NCBI GenBank assembly: GCA_030427935.1
Contig: JAUICI010000004.1
Coordinates: 1 to 60,329, forward strand
Direction: 5' to 3'
Length of the DNA: 60,329 bases
DNA from: Bacteroidia bacterium
Lineage (GTDB): Bacteria > Bacteroidota > Bacteroidia > Flavobacteriales_D > Crocinitomicaceae
Shown: positions 44,595 through 54,085 of the stretch, piece by piece
How positions within the stretch are numbered: position 1 is the stretch's first letter
How the letters are laid out: every line of letters begins with the position of its first letter
Notes under the pieces: generated by a model
Database searches by the model: none
The model's input: only the letters and a program-made list of their open reading frames with translations
Told to the model about the DNA's origin: nothing
Translations under genes and position numbers: made by a program

Positions 44595-45308
44595 CTAATC
44601 TCGAAAGATAGTTTCCAATACTTCCAGAGTTTTACATGTACCAAAATTTTCTAATTGGTTTTGATAAAAAACGACCAATATTTGAAGTAATCTAGTTCTT
44701 TTAACCCCTTTTAAATCAGCATAACCCTCTCCATCATAAGGGAATTGAATAAACGATTTAAAGGCCTCCAACTCTACCTTCTCGATAAAGTACTCGTGCT
44801 TGGGCTTAAGCAAACAAAACTCGCCTTCTTTTAAATCAAAATATAAGCTCTCTTCTTCATCAAGACTTGGATCAAAACCCAGAAAACGACTATAATCCTT
44901 CATGAAATGCAAGTGAAAGTCCAATGGCTTATCATCAACATCCAAGTACTTTAATCTGGAAATAATAAAGGACATCAATTCTTGATCGGGTTCAGATTCC
45001 CTCAATGTTTTTTGCAAAATTTCATTTAAAAAAAATAAAATAGAAGACTTTACAGGGTCGAAAAAACAATTGGAAATATTGACATAAGTTGAAATGGAAT
45101 TTAAGTAATGTAAGTCTGATTTAGGATTGGCTCCATACTCAAATTCAACAATAGATAAGGGATATACTTTAAATTGATCTTTTTTCTTTTTTGCCCCTCG
45201 AAATAAAAAGGATGAAAGCCCGTGTTTGGAAGTGTAAATCTTTAGAATGTAGGAGCTTTCTGAATAGTCTAACTTGGAAAGAATAATCCCATAATCCTTA
45301 TCCTTCAT
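44595..45308 (-). CDS. recO: DNA repair protein RecO
   Basis: RecO anneals single-stranded DNA and, with RecR/RecF, loads RecA at gaps. The 237-residue protein has the N-terminal OB fold (GIILSKLDYSESSYILKIYTSKHGLSSFLFRGAKKKK) and a helical C-terminal part. The zinc CxxC pairs of many RecO proteins are absent (only three isolated Cys). The start overlaps the porZ stop by one base, so the two are translationally coupled. Confidence 0.93.
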   Translation of the reverse strand: MKDKDYGIILSKLDYSESSYILKIYTSKHGLSSFLFRGAKKKKDQFKVYPLSIVEFEYGANPKSDLHYLNSISTYVNISNCFFDPVKSSILFFLNEILQKTLRESEPDQELMSFIISRLKYLDVDDKPLDFHLHFMKDYSRFLGFDPSLDEEESLYFDLKEGEFCLLKPKHEYFIEKVELEAFKSFIQFPYDGEGYADLKGVKRTRLLQILVVFYQNQLENFGTCKTLEVLETIFRD

Positions 45309-47635
45309 TAGTTGATAAATAGAATTTTTGTTACCGCTTTTCCTTTATCATCCTTTTCTCCTGCCCATACAATATAGACTCCTGATTTTACTCTTTCACC
45401 TTGGGTTGTTTTGCCATCCCATAAGACTGTTCCACCGTTAGAAGTCGTTCTATAAACAAGATTTCCAGCAACATCAGTAATACGCACGTCAGAATCAAAT
45501 GCGAAACCTGTAATGGTCACATTACCCGTGAATTCTGGTTTTACGGGATTTGGATAGGAATATACATCTGAAAAACTAAAATCTCCATAGGTTGCGTCTG
45601 ACCGGTAAGAACACAATCCTTGCTCTGTTCCAATAAAAACCTCCCCAGTAGTATGATTGATATCTAAATCAAAAACATCATTTGATAATAGAGGACTATT
45701 ATCAACTGTAAAATGATGAATTTCCTCTGTACCATCTTCAGAAATTAGAAAAACGCCAGATCCTTGCGTTGCTATCCATTTACGGTTCGCACCATCCACT
45801 TCAATATCATTAATTGGAGTCTCACCTAATAATATCTCAACAAAACCATCTCTTTCTACTAAAATTCTCTGCGCATCAAACTCTCCTGGCTCACCTTCCC
45901 AAATTAATTGAGGACTGTAAATCACGGCCAAACCAGCACTTGTTCCAACCCAAATCTCTTCATCAAAATCCATGGTAATACAATGAACATCTCCACTCGG
46001 TAAATTTCCATTTCCTTCCTGGGTGGTCAATACTTTAGTTCTATCATCCGCATTATTATCAGGGGTTTCATTATCATCATAAACAACGATTCCGTTTTGT
46101 CTTAATCCTAGCCATTTTAAGTTGTAATAATCTACAAAACACTCATACATCATCACATTTTTTCCCGTACCACCTAAATCATAGGAATACCACAAATTAT
46201 CAGGCGTTTTACACAATAATTGCTCTCCACAATAAGCATTTGCAACCCATAAGTTTCCTTCGTAATCGTAGCTCATGTCTGTAATCACATAATAATCTTC
46301 CAAAATGGATCTTTTTTGTAATGTACTATTGCTTTCATCAAATTGGTTAATGATACTATTTCCACTAATTTCAAACATCCCGGCATAAGAGGCCGTTCCG
46401 AAGAAAACCTGATTTGTATTGTCTGGATTAATAGCAACAGATGTATAGTCGAAAGTAGAATCCGAATCCAAAATTGGATTAATTACTCTATGAAAATTAG
46501 TCCAGCTTTCATCCTGAAATAAATTCACCCCAGCATGATTATAACTTGATCCACCAAGTGCATTGATAAAACCACCTGCAATTCCCATTTTACCTTCCGC
46601 GATATCAATTTTAAAAGAACCTGTTCTATAAGGCCCTCCAGTAGAATAACTCTCAGCTGCAAAAGAATTTAAGGCACGGACTAGACCATATTTCTCATCC
46701 GCGATCCAATAGGAGCTACCATCTCTCACCACTTGATTCACCAGTGGATAGGTATCAAATGGATATTGAAAAATTAAATCTACTTGGTTCAAAGCCGTAT
46801 CATAAACAAAAACACCCCCTTCAAAACCAGTAATCAGAGTGTCATTTTGATTCTCTAGATGCGAATATCTCAGGTTCAAAAAAGTAGGATCTTGCACAAT
46901 CGTACCCGACTCTAAATAAAGCAAAGTGTCCGAAGCGAAAATGAGATTGTCCTGAACAAAAAACAAGCGATTTCCAGACTTTTCTAATTCTGTATAATTA
47001 GAGGCTACACTTGTTCCATTTAATAGTGTCCACGCACCAGGTGCCGGAAGCAATGGATTTCCTTCTTGACCATAATAAATTCCATTCGTAGTTGAGACAT
47101 AAATATTTCCTCCAAAAAATTCCAAATCATTTACAAAATAATTATTGGTAGTAGGATAATAAGTGTCTCTGACTTCAAACTTATCTGGGTCCACTACTAC
47201 AACGCCAAAACCCGTGCAGACATAAGCTAATCCATTTCGGAAGGTAAATCTTTGGATAGATTTTAATCCAATAATATTACTGATTCGAATGGAGGGTAAA
47301 TTGAAAACGGTATTGTTTCGAATCAAATCAAGGTTTCCATTCTCGTAACCCACGAAAAGTGTTTGCGATACCGTATCGTATTGCAAAGCTGTAATCGATA
47401 CATCTGTTAGTGAATTAATGGAATTCCAGTTCGTAATCTCACCCGTTTCTTTGTCATAGGACATCAAACTACTACCATGCGACATATAAACAGTCTCAGC
47501 TGAATGATCAACTAAAAAACCTTGATGTCCTGCCGGATGTGAACGCCATTTACCAATTCCTACCTGTGCTTGAACAGCAAAGAAAGAGATTGATAATAAA
47601 ATGGTGAAAAGTATACGCAACATTAAAATTTTCAT
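45308..47635 (-). CDS. porZ: PorZ-like T9SS surface protein
   Basis: The 775-residue protein has a signal peptide (to FFAVQAQ, near 23), beta-propeller repeats (MSYDKETGEITNWNSINSL, EEIWVGTSAGLAVIY, GEVFIGTEQGLCSY), and a C-terminal sorting-type domain (about 685-775: SYPNPVKP, LVYRTTSNGGTVLWDGKT, VKSGVYIVWAG). This fits PorZ, the T9SS component that supplies A-LPS to the PorU sortase. The recO-porZ order is conserved in many Bacteroidota. Cellular role by homology only. Confidence 0.87.
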   Translation of the reverse strand: MKILMLRILFTILLSISFFAVQAQVGIGKWRSHPAGHQGFLVDHSAETVYMSHGSSLMSYDKETGEITNWNSINSLTDVSITALQYDTVSQTLFVGYENGNLDLIRNNTVFNLPSIRISNIIGLKSIQRFTFRNGLAYVCTGFGVVVVDPDKFEVRDTYYPTTNNYFVNDLEFFGGNIYVSTTNGIYYGQEGNPLLPAPGAWTLLNGTSVASNYTELEKSGNRLFFVQDNLIFASDTLLYLESGTIVQDPTFLNLRYSHLENQNDTLITGFEGGVFVYDTALNQVDLIFQYPFDTYPLVNQVVRDGSSYWIADEKYGLVRALNSFAAESYSTGGPYRTGSFKIDIAEGKMGIAGGFINALGGSSYNHAGVNLFQDESWTNFHRVINPILDSDSTFDYTSVAINPDNTNQVFFGTASYAGMFEISGNSIINQFDESNSTLQKRSILEDYYVITDMSYDYEGNLWVANAYCGEQLLCKTPDNLWYSYDLGGTGKNVMMYECFVDYYNLKWLGLRQNGIVVYDDNETPDNNADDRTKVLTTQEGNGNLPSGDVHCITMDFDEEIWVGTSAGLAVIYSPQLIWEGEPGEFDAQRILVERDGFVEILLGETPINDIEVDGANRKWIATQGSGVFLISEDGTEEIHHFTVDNSPLLSNDVFDLDINHTTGEVFIGTEQGLCSYRSDATYGDFSFSDVYSYPNPVKPEFTGNVTITGFAFDSDVRITDVAGNLVYRTTSNGGTVLWDGKTTQGERVKSGVYIVWAGEKDDKGKAVTKILFIN

Positions 47636-47717
47636 CTATTATGAAACGAATTTATTCGAAAACTATTACTCTATAAAGGAAATTATTCAAAATAATCTAA
47701 ATCTTGATCCTGTTCAT

Positions 47718-48491
47718 TTACTTTGAACCTCCATTCAATCTCCTCAACTCCTTGTATTTCAACACGTTTGACTTAGCTGATATCTGTGCAATCTTAAAAC
47801 CCATTTTACCATCCAAAAACCCTAATTTGAATAGATACATACTAATAAACCTTGTAAATCCGCTCAAGTATGGTTTAAAAAGACTCGCTTTCTTTCCTTG
47901 ATCATGGAATTTCCTGGCTGTTAAGATTGAATATTTATCTGCTCTAGCCCGATGATCCTCAAAATCATAATACGAGTAATGTTCCAGATGACCAGCTAAC
48001 AACACTTCATCAAATTCTTTATTAAAAATCAATTCTTCATGTACAATTGCACCATCCCATCGGGCAGAATCACTTGGAAATAAGCGTGTTTTTATGTCCG
48101 GATACCAACCACTGTGCTTAATCCATTTCCCGCAATAATTCGTCAATCTATTAACTTGATATACTTGTTTCAACCCTTTGGTTTTCTCATTTAGAATAGC
48201 TTCCTGCATTTCTTTGTCAGGAGCCTCATCAGCATCTAGCGAAAAAATGTAGGAATAACTCGCTTGGTCATGCAGAAAGTTTTTCGTTTTCGAATAGCCT
48301 TGCCATTCTCTTTCCATGAAATGAACCTCAGGGTATTTGGAAACAATGGATTTTGTGCCATCTTGACTTAAAGAATCCAGAACAATAATTTCATCAGCAA
48401 AGGATTGAACAGACTCAATTGCCCTCGCAATATTACGTTCCTCATTCAAAGTGATGATTAATACCGATATGCCATATTTTAACTCTGACAT
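47718..48491 (-). CDS. Family 2 glycosyltransferase (WaaE/lgtF type)
   Basis: The 257-residue protein is a GT-A enzyme: ISVLIITLNEERNIARAIES, EIIVLDSLSQDGT, and a DAD-type metal site in FSLDADEAPD. The cluster resembles inner-core lipopolysaccharide glucosyltransferases (WaaE/KdtX). It should add a sugar to LPS or another surface glycan. The start overlaps the stop of the alpha/beta hydrolase by one base. Confidence 0.9.
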   Translation of the reverse strand: MSELKYGISVLIITLNEERNIARAIESVQSFADEIIVLDSLSQDGTKSIVSKYPEVHFMEREWQGYSKTKNFLHDQASYSYIFSLDADEAPDKEMQEAILNEKTKGLKQVYQVNRLTNYCGKWIKHSGWYPDIKTRLFPSDSARWDGAIVHEELIFNKEFDEVLLAGHLEHYSYYDFEDHRARADKYSILTARKFHDQGKKASLFKPYLSGFTRFISMYLFKLGFLDGKMGFKIAQISAKSNVLKYKELRRLNGGSK

Positions 48492-49867
48492 TAAAATTTC
48501 AAGATCCAGTCTAATAGTTTATCCAATACTTCTTGCTCAATTGTTGTCTCGATGGAGCCATACTCTTCAATCGAACAGCTTTCGCATTTTTGAAATAAAT
48601 GATTCAAACCATCAAAAACAACAAACTCCGATTTGGGGTTTTTTATCAACTTTTTAAAACCTGAAATGTTTTGTTCCGCTTCTACTTGAACATCTTTGGA
48701 GCCATTTAATACCAATACAGGAATATCCACTTTTTCCCAATAAGGTGCAGGATCATATTTTAAAAAGGATTGAATCGCATAAACACCAAAAAACCGAGGT
48801 AATTGCGCTTTTACAGCATCCACAGCATCCGCATAAAATGACATTTCTTCATCATTCAAACTCTCAAAAAACTGCTCTACAATTTTGGTGGATTCTTTAA
48901 ATTGTAGGCCATCTTCTGTGTCTAATTCAGCATATAATTGGAGCAACATCAAACTATCCTTTTCTAATATAGATTCCATATGGATTCCTTCTTGGCGAAG
49001 AAGAAGTTGTCTTTGTCGCGTAAGAAGGTCAGTTCCCTTTACGCCTACTCCAGCCATGGAGATGATATACTTTATTTTTTTATTCTTCGAAGCAGCTATG
49101 GGCGCATGTATACCTCCCTCTGAATGACCAATCACTCCTAGTTTTTCTTTGTCTACCTTCTTTTGCTTACTTAAAAAATCAATGCCAGCACTAACGTCAG
49201 AAGCAAAATCTTCCATGGATGAATTAAAGAATTTTGGCTGCGATTCCCCAAAATACCGATCATCAAATCTCAATACAATCACACCATTTGAAGTCAGATG
49301 ATGCGCAATAACATGAAAAGGTTTATGCTTGACCATTTCTTCATTTCGATCTTGTTGGCCGGTTCCAGAAGCTAATATGACAGCCGGAAAAGGGCCTTCA
49401 CCTTTGGGAATGGTTAAAGTGCCATGAAGCGTGAATTTGCCTTTTTTATTCTTATAACTGACTTCAATCACTTCATAATCCACTTTTTCAGGTGGGTTTT
49501 GAGGTCTTTTGATCTCCTTTTTTTCCACTACTTCTCGCTGAAAAACAAGTTCGGTAGTAAACCCTATTTGCTTGAACGTACCTTTAATTTGATTCTCATC
49601 AGACAGATATTGTCCCTCATAAATCACATTCCATGTCTTGATCTCAAAATAAACGGTGGAATCGCTAAGATGAATCGTATCGGCTTCCTTTCCAATGACT
49701 TTTTGGTCTGGACTATCAAGAAGTAATTGGTTCGAATCTCGACTAATATGAATCTTGATGGGCAATTGTTGTGCACCAACATTCAACATGGCATTCCATT
49801 CTCCGTCAAACTGACCAAAACTAACAATTGGGATCAGCACCCATAATAAGCTCCTTAAGTAATTCAT
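48491..49867 (-). CDS. Secreted alpha/beta hydrolase
   Basis: The 458-residue protein has a signal peptide (MNYLRSLLWVLIPIVSFGQ), an N-terminal beta domain of about 110 residues, and an alpha/beta hydrolase (about 135-458) with GTLTIPKGEGPFPAVIL, the GHSEGG nucleophile (Ser near 248), a DVQV acid site and LNHLFQ with the catalytic His. Similar to S9-like or DUF3887-associated esterases; substrate unknown. Its 5' end overlaps hemD by 47 bases, which suggests joint transcription. Confidence 0.9.
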   Translation of the reverse strand: MNYLRSLLWVLIPIVSFGQFDGEWNAMLNVGAQQLPIKIHISRDSNQLLLDSPDQKVIGKEADTIHLSDSTVYFEIKTWNVIYEGQYLSDENQIKGTFKQIGFTTELVFQREVVEKKEIKRPQNPPEKVDYEVIEVSYKNKKGKFTLHGTLTIPKGEGPFPAVILASGTGQQDRNEEMVKHKPFHVIAHHLTSNGVIVLRFDDRYFGESQPKFFNSSMEDFASDVSAGIDFLSKQKKVDKEKLGVIGHSEGGIHAPIAASKNKKIKYIISMAGVGVKGTDLLTRQRQLLLRQEGIHMESILEKDSLMLLQLYAELDTEDGLQFKESTKIVEQFFESLNDEEMSFYADAVDAVKAQLPRFFGVYAIQSFLKYDPAPYWEKVDIPVLVLNGSKDVQVEAEQNISGFKKLIKNPKSEFVVFDGLNHLFQKCESCSIEEYGSIETTIEQEVLDKLLDWILKF

Positions 49868-50498
49868 ATATAGCCTTTTCTGTTTTTTCTATAGGGGTAA
49901 AAATAGGAATATTTAAATACTTCTGAATTTCCGATTTTGTCGTTTCTCCAATTGCAATAATTTGGGCATCTTCCTTTATGGAATTGGCACTAAAAAATGA
50001 GGTAAAATTTGATGGCGAAGTAAAGATTAAATAATCAAAATCTATATCAAATAAAATGGGATCATATTCCACTTGATAAGCGATAAGAACTTCATTTTTA
50101 TGATGAAAGTTTTTCAGAATGGTCTTCTTTGATCTAGAACTAATGGGAAACAAAACCTGTTCATCAGCCTCCACAATTGAATCAAAATCTGCAGATATTT
50201 CTTCTACACTCTTTGAATCATCACCAATGAAATCAACTCTTCCAAAAGTCTTTTCTACATACTCTGCTGTAGGTTTTCCTATTGCTCCAATTTTAATTTT
50301 GGAAAGATCAAGACTCTGCTGAATTGCCCATTTAACCGAATTCTTAGAAGAAAAAAAGATCCATTGAAAAGAATCGATACTTACTTGATCTTTATTTAAT
50401 GAAACTTCGATTTGAGAAGCCGCAAATACATCAATTTCCAAATCTAGAAACGGCGACGTTTCATCTATGTCTCTTGAAATGAATACGCTTTTTCTCAC
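49821..50498 (-). CDS. hemD: Uroporphyrinogen-III synthase
   Basis: HemD closes hydroxymethylbilane with D-ring inversion. The 225-residue protein has the loosely conserved family pattern: FISRDIDE at the start, FFSSKNSVKWA, GAIGKPTAEYV, LIFTSPSNFTSFF and AIGETTKSEI. The start is GTG 50498, overlapping the hemC TGA stop (GTGA). The 3' end overlaps the secreted hydrolase gene. Confidence 0.93.
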   Translation of the reverse strand: MRKSVFISRDIDETSPFLDLEIDVFAASQIEVSLNKDQVSIDSFQWIFFSSKNSVKWAIQQSLDLSKIKIGAIGKPTAEYVEKTFGRVDFIGDDSKSVEEISADFDSIVEADEQVLFPISSRSKKTILKNFHHKNEVLIAYQVEYDPILFDIDFDYLIFTSPSNFTSFFSANSIKEDAQIIAIGETTKSEIQKYLNIPIFTPIEKTEKAIYELLKELIMGADPNC

Positions 50499-51388
50499 AA
50501 TTTCCTTAATTCCCTCAGCGATCCTTCTACCAGTATGTCAGCCTCTTCTCCTTCTAAAACCAGATGCCGCGCCTGATCAGTTTTCGTTGGTGAAAAACTT
50601 AGCCATACTTTATAATTATCCTTTTTCTCACAATAAACCCCCAGAGGCAGCTGACAACCACCTTCCATTCGATTCAAAATGGCTCTCTCAACTGAAATAT
50701 TGTCTTGAACAGCAGGTGCATTCATTGCTTGAAGAGCCTTTTCTAGCTCCACGTCTTCTTTACGAATCTGATAGCCCAAAACGCCTTGAGCTGGTGCGGG
50801 CACAAATTCTTTTGGATCCAATACCAATGTTTCAAATTCCTTAAGATCGATTTTCAATCTTTTCACACCAGCATGGGCCAGCATGATGGCATCGTAATCT
50901 TCATTTCTTAATTTATCAATTCGGGTAGGCACATTTCCCCTAAGATCTTTCATTTCCAAATCCGGACGAAAAGCCCGAAGCTGTGTTTGCCTTCTGGCAG
51001 AAGAAGTACCTATTACTCCATTTTCTTTAATCCCATATTTCTGATTGGAATCAAATGAGGATTTCTTGATTAAAAGAAGTTCGCTTGGATCCTCTCTTTC
51101 TGAAACCGCTGCAATTTTCAATCCGGTTGGTTGATTTGTTTCGAGATCTTTATGTGAATGTACCGCTAAATCAATGGATTTATTCAGTAAAGCTTCTTCT
51201 ATCTCCTTTGTGAAAAAGCCCTTCCCTTCCATCTTATCAAAACTCAAATGCTGAATCTTATCTCCTTGGGTTTTGATTATTTTAATTTCAGCGGAAACCC
51301 CGATTTTTTTCAAAGATTGTTGTACAAAATTTGCCTGCCAAAGAGCGAGATCACTTCCCCTTGACCCAATTATAATTTTTCTTTCCAT
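50495..51388 (-). CDS. hemC: Porphobilinogen deaminase (hydroxymethylbilane synthase)
   Basis: HemC polymerises four porphobilinogens into hydroxymethylbilane with a dipyrromethane cofactor. The 297-residue protein shows GSRGSDLALWQ, AVHSHKDLET, GTSSARRQTQLRAFRPD, LRGNVPTRIDKL and the cofactor-bearing Cys in GGCQLPLGVY (near 245). Follows hemA after 12 bases. Confidence 0.97.
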   Translation of the reverse strand: MERKIIIGSRGSDLALWQANFVQQSLKKIGVSAEIKIIKTQGDKIQHLSFDKMEGKGFFTKEIEEALLNKSIDLAVHSHKDLETNQPTGLKIAAVSEREDPSELLLIKKSSFDSNQKYGIKENGVIGTSSARRQTQLRAFRPDLEMKDLRGNVPTRIDKLRNEDYDAIMLAHAGVKRLKIDLKEFETLVLDPKEFVPAPAQGVLGYQIRKEDVELEKALQAMNAPAVQDNISVERAILNRMEGGCQLPLGVYCEKKDNYKVWLSFSPTKTDQARHLVLEGEEADILVEGSLRELRKL

Positions 51389-51400
51389 AAAATTCTAAGA

Positions 51401-52645
51401 TTATTTCTTAGTCATGATTTCTTTTGCCATGATCATTGGCATACTAATGTACTTCTTTTCCATGTAGGCAATCACCTTTTCAAGTACTTCTCTAGACTCA
51501 TCATCGATGGTTTGCAACTCATTCGCAAAAACATCTGACATTGCTCTATTTTTGATGCTTTTTACCATTTCAGGTACTTCTCGCATGGCCAATTCCACTT
51601 CTCTTTCTCTATGTCGATCAATGAATTCTTCCAATGCCTCAGAAATGATTTCTTCTACACCAGCAATTTCTTTGGCTCTTTCCCTTTGATTTTTCTCAGA
51701 AATCACCCTCAACTTGTCGACACAGATATACTCCACTTTATTATGTTCAACCACCTCAGGAGCAATATCATTGGGAATTGCAAGATCGATGATCACTTTT
51801 CGGTCAGTTTCACCATTCAGCATTTGCTCATAAACCTCAGGCGTTACCACTGCGCCTTCTGAACCTGTACATGAAATGAGAATATCAAAACCATCTTTTA
51901 AATCAGCTAAATCAGTCAGTGCATAACCCGAACCCGAGTATTCATTTGCTAATTTCTCTGCGTTCTCCTTTGTTCGATTGAAAATCTTGATGTCTTCGAA
52001 TCCATATTTGGTAATAAATCGAATCATATTTCGATTTGTCATCCCAGCTCCAACAAAAACCACCCTTGAATTTAATGGCATTTGCAATTGTTTTAATGCA
52101 TGAAATGAAAGAGAAACAATCGATACAGGGCGCGTAGAAATATTCGTTTCGGTATAAACTCTTTTGGCAGTTTCTACCGTATGTCGAATTAACAATCTGA
52201 TATAATCTCCGGTTAAATCATTTTTTCTACATCTTTCAAACGCATTACGCACTTGAGTGATGATCTCCCTTTCACCAACAACCATGGAATCAATGGAAGA
52301 GGCAACTTTAAGCACATGTTCTACGGCCAAAATACCGTGATAAACATCCGTTTTCGTGATCAACTGATAAGTCTTATCATCATCACAATCCGAGATGAAA
52401 TATTTGAAGAAGCTTCTGAAGAATTTGAAATCTAGATCAAAGTCGCATTTAACGAAGAATTCAACCCTATTACAAGTAGATAAATACATCAATTCCTCTA
52501 TTTGTAATTCAAGTTTCAGTTGGTTAAGAATTTCCTTCTGTTTCGTTTCCTCTACATGGAATTTCCCTAACTCACTCAGGTCAAAATTTTTATGTGTGAT
52601 CGCAACGACCTTAAAACTCTTCAAGCGCTCTAGTTTATGAAACAA
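51401..52645 (-). CDS. hemA: Glutamyl-tRNA reductase
   Basis: HemA reduces glutamyl-tRNA to glutamate-1-semialdehyde, the first and controlled step of the C5 route. The 414-residue protein has the catalytic Cys in LSTCNRVEFF (near 55), GEREIITQVRNAF, the NADPH-binding GAGMTNRNM and a C-terminal helical domain. No ATG fits the N-terminus: the frame opens with TTG 52645, and TTG 52624 (LKSFKVVAITHK) is an alternative that would begin like other family members, while a -7-like GATTTTTG overlaps the first. The start is unsettled by about seven codons. Confidence 0.95.
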   Translation of the reverse strand: MFHKLERLKSFKVVAITHKNFDLSELGKFHVEETKQKEILNQLKLELQIEELMYLSTCNRVEFFVKCDFDLDFKFFRSFFKYFISDCDDDKTYQLITKTDVYHGILAVEHVLKVASSIDSMVVGEREIITQVRNAFERCRKNDLTGDYIRLLIRHTVETAKRVYTETNISTRPVSIVSLSFHALKQLQMPLNSRVVFVGAGMTNRNMIRFITKYGFEDIKIFNRTKENAEKLANEYSGSGYALTDLADLKDGFDILISCTGSEGAVVTPEVYEQMLNGETDRKVIIDLAIPNDIAPEVVEHNKVEYICVDKLRVISEKNQRERAKEIAGVEEIISEALEEFIDRHREREVELAMREVPEMVKSIKNRAMSDVFANELQTIDDESREVLEKVIAYMEKKYISMPMIMAKEIMTKK

Positions 52646-52745
52646 AAATCGATGATTTCGCGATTGGATTTGTCATAAAATTGTCATGACACTTATTTAG
52701 ATTAATTTTAAATATGGAAACGTGAAAACGAGTTTAGCGGAACAC

Positions 52746-52997
52746 CTACCCATTGGCATTTCTAATCTCCCTTATGACCTTAAAAATTTTCTTTCGAAAA
52801 GCAATAAACAGAATGATATAAGGAATAATCATGAGGAAAAGAATCCCAATATTGATATTGTAACCATACTCCAACTCCCCAACCTCTTCATTTCCCTCAA
52901 TTGTAGCTTTACACATAGCGCATTGCGTCAGAGCATCATTGAAAGTCAAAAATGTAAGGAATATTAGGAGCGAAATACGTTGTACCCAAGAATTCAT
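52746..52997 (-). CDS. Small membrane protein with CxxC motif
   Basis: The 83-residue protein has a signal peptide or first helix (to about 24), the motif QCAMCKATIEGNEE, one membrane helix (about 47-68) and a basic tail (RKKIFKVIREI). I recall similar proteins in Bacteroidota but no function. The CAMC pair could bind metal or haem or be redox active; its neighbour is hemA, a suggestive but unproved link. Divergent from fbp. Confidence 0.8.
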   Translation of the reverse strand: MNSWVQRISLLIFLTFLTFNDALTQCAMCKATIEGNEEVGELEYGYNINIGILFLMIIPYIILFIAFRKKIFKVIREIRNANG

Positions 52998-53056
52998 GAG
53001 GCAAATTTACTGATTTTTTAATTGATTTCCGATATTTGTGCAAACAATTCCAAGGT

Positions 53057-54085
53057 ATGATCAAGTATAAAACACTTACCGAATTCGTCATTGAAAGACA
53101 AACTGAATTCAAATATGCAACGGGCGACCTCACAGCAATTTTAAGAGATATTGCTATCGCTGCAAAAGTTGTGAATCGCGAAACAAATAGAGCTGGTCTA
53201 GGAGAGGATATTCTCGGTGCGCATGGCGACACAAATATTCAAGGTGAAGAGCAGCAAAAACTAGATGTTTATGCAGACAATGCTTTCATTCAAGTATTCA
53301 AATCAGGTGGCGAAATTTGTGGAATTGGATCTGAAGAAAACGATGACTACATGCCTTTTACTTCAGAGATTTCTAAAAATGGAAAGTATGTAGTCCTTTT
53401 CGATCCATTGGATGGTTCTTCCAATATTGATGTGAATGTATCCATTGGTACTATTTTCTCAATTTACAGAAGGAAAACGGAAACAGGATCTGAAGCTTCC
53501 TTGGAAGACATGTTACAAAAAGGAGCCGATCAAGTTGCCGCAGGTTATGTAATTTATGGGTCATCAACCATGTTGGTTTATACTACAGGCCATGGTGTTA
53601 ATGGTTTCACTTTGGAGCCTTCAATTGGAGAGTTTTGTTTATCTCATCCAGACATGCAGATTCCTGAAGATGGAAAAATCTATTCTATGAATGAAGGAAA
53701 TATACGACGATCTTCAAAAGGTGTTCAAGAATACGTGAATTATTGTCAGGAAATTGATAAGGATTCCAACAGACCTTATTCTGGTAGATATATTGGTTCT
53801 TTGGTTGCTGATTTCCATCGAAACTTAATAAAAGGTGGAATCTATATCTATCCGGCAACTGAAGCTGCTCCAAAAGGGAAATTAAGATTACTATACGAAT
53901 GTAATCCATTAGCATTTATTGCCGAACAAGCAGGAGGTGTGGCAACAGATGGAGAAAACCGAATCATGGATATTGAGCCTAAAGAACTGCATCAGAGAGT
54001 TCCCTATTTCGTAGGATCCAAAAACATGGTTGAAAAAGCAATGGATTTTATAAAAACCAATGACTTGGTGAATTCAAACAATTAA
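53057..54085 (+). CDS. fbp: Class 1 fructose-1,6-bisphosphatase
   Basis: Fbp hydrolyses fructose-1,6-bisphosphate in gluconeogenesis. ATG 53057 is preferred over an in-frame TTG at 53036 that overlaps a -7-like GATATTTG. The ~342-residue protein has GIGSEEND, the metal site [13 protein letters not shown] (near 116-128) and the C-terminal [15 protein letters not shown]. The stop overlaps the mfd ATG by one base. Confidence 0.96.
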   Translation: MIKYKTLTEFVIERQTEFKYATGDLTAILRDIAIAAKVVNRETNRAGLGEDILGAHGDTNIQGEEQQKLDVYADNAFIQVFKSGGEICGIGSEENDDYMPFTSEISKNGKYVVLFDPLDGSSNIDVNVSIGTIFSIYRRKTETGSEASLEDMLQKGADQVAAGYVIYGSSTMLVYTTGHGVNGFTLEPSIGEFCLSHPDMQIPEDGKIYSMNEGNIRRSSKGVQEYVNYCQEIDKDSNRPYSGRYIGSLVADFHRNLIKGGIYIYPATEAAPKGKLRLLYECNPLAFIAEQAGGVATDGENRIMDIEPKELHQRVPYFVGSKNMVEKAMDFIKTNDLVNSNN

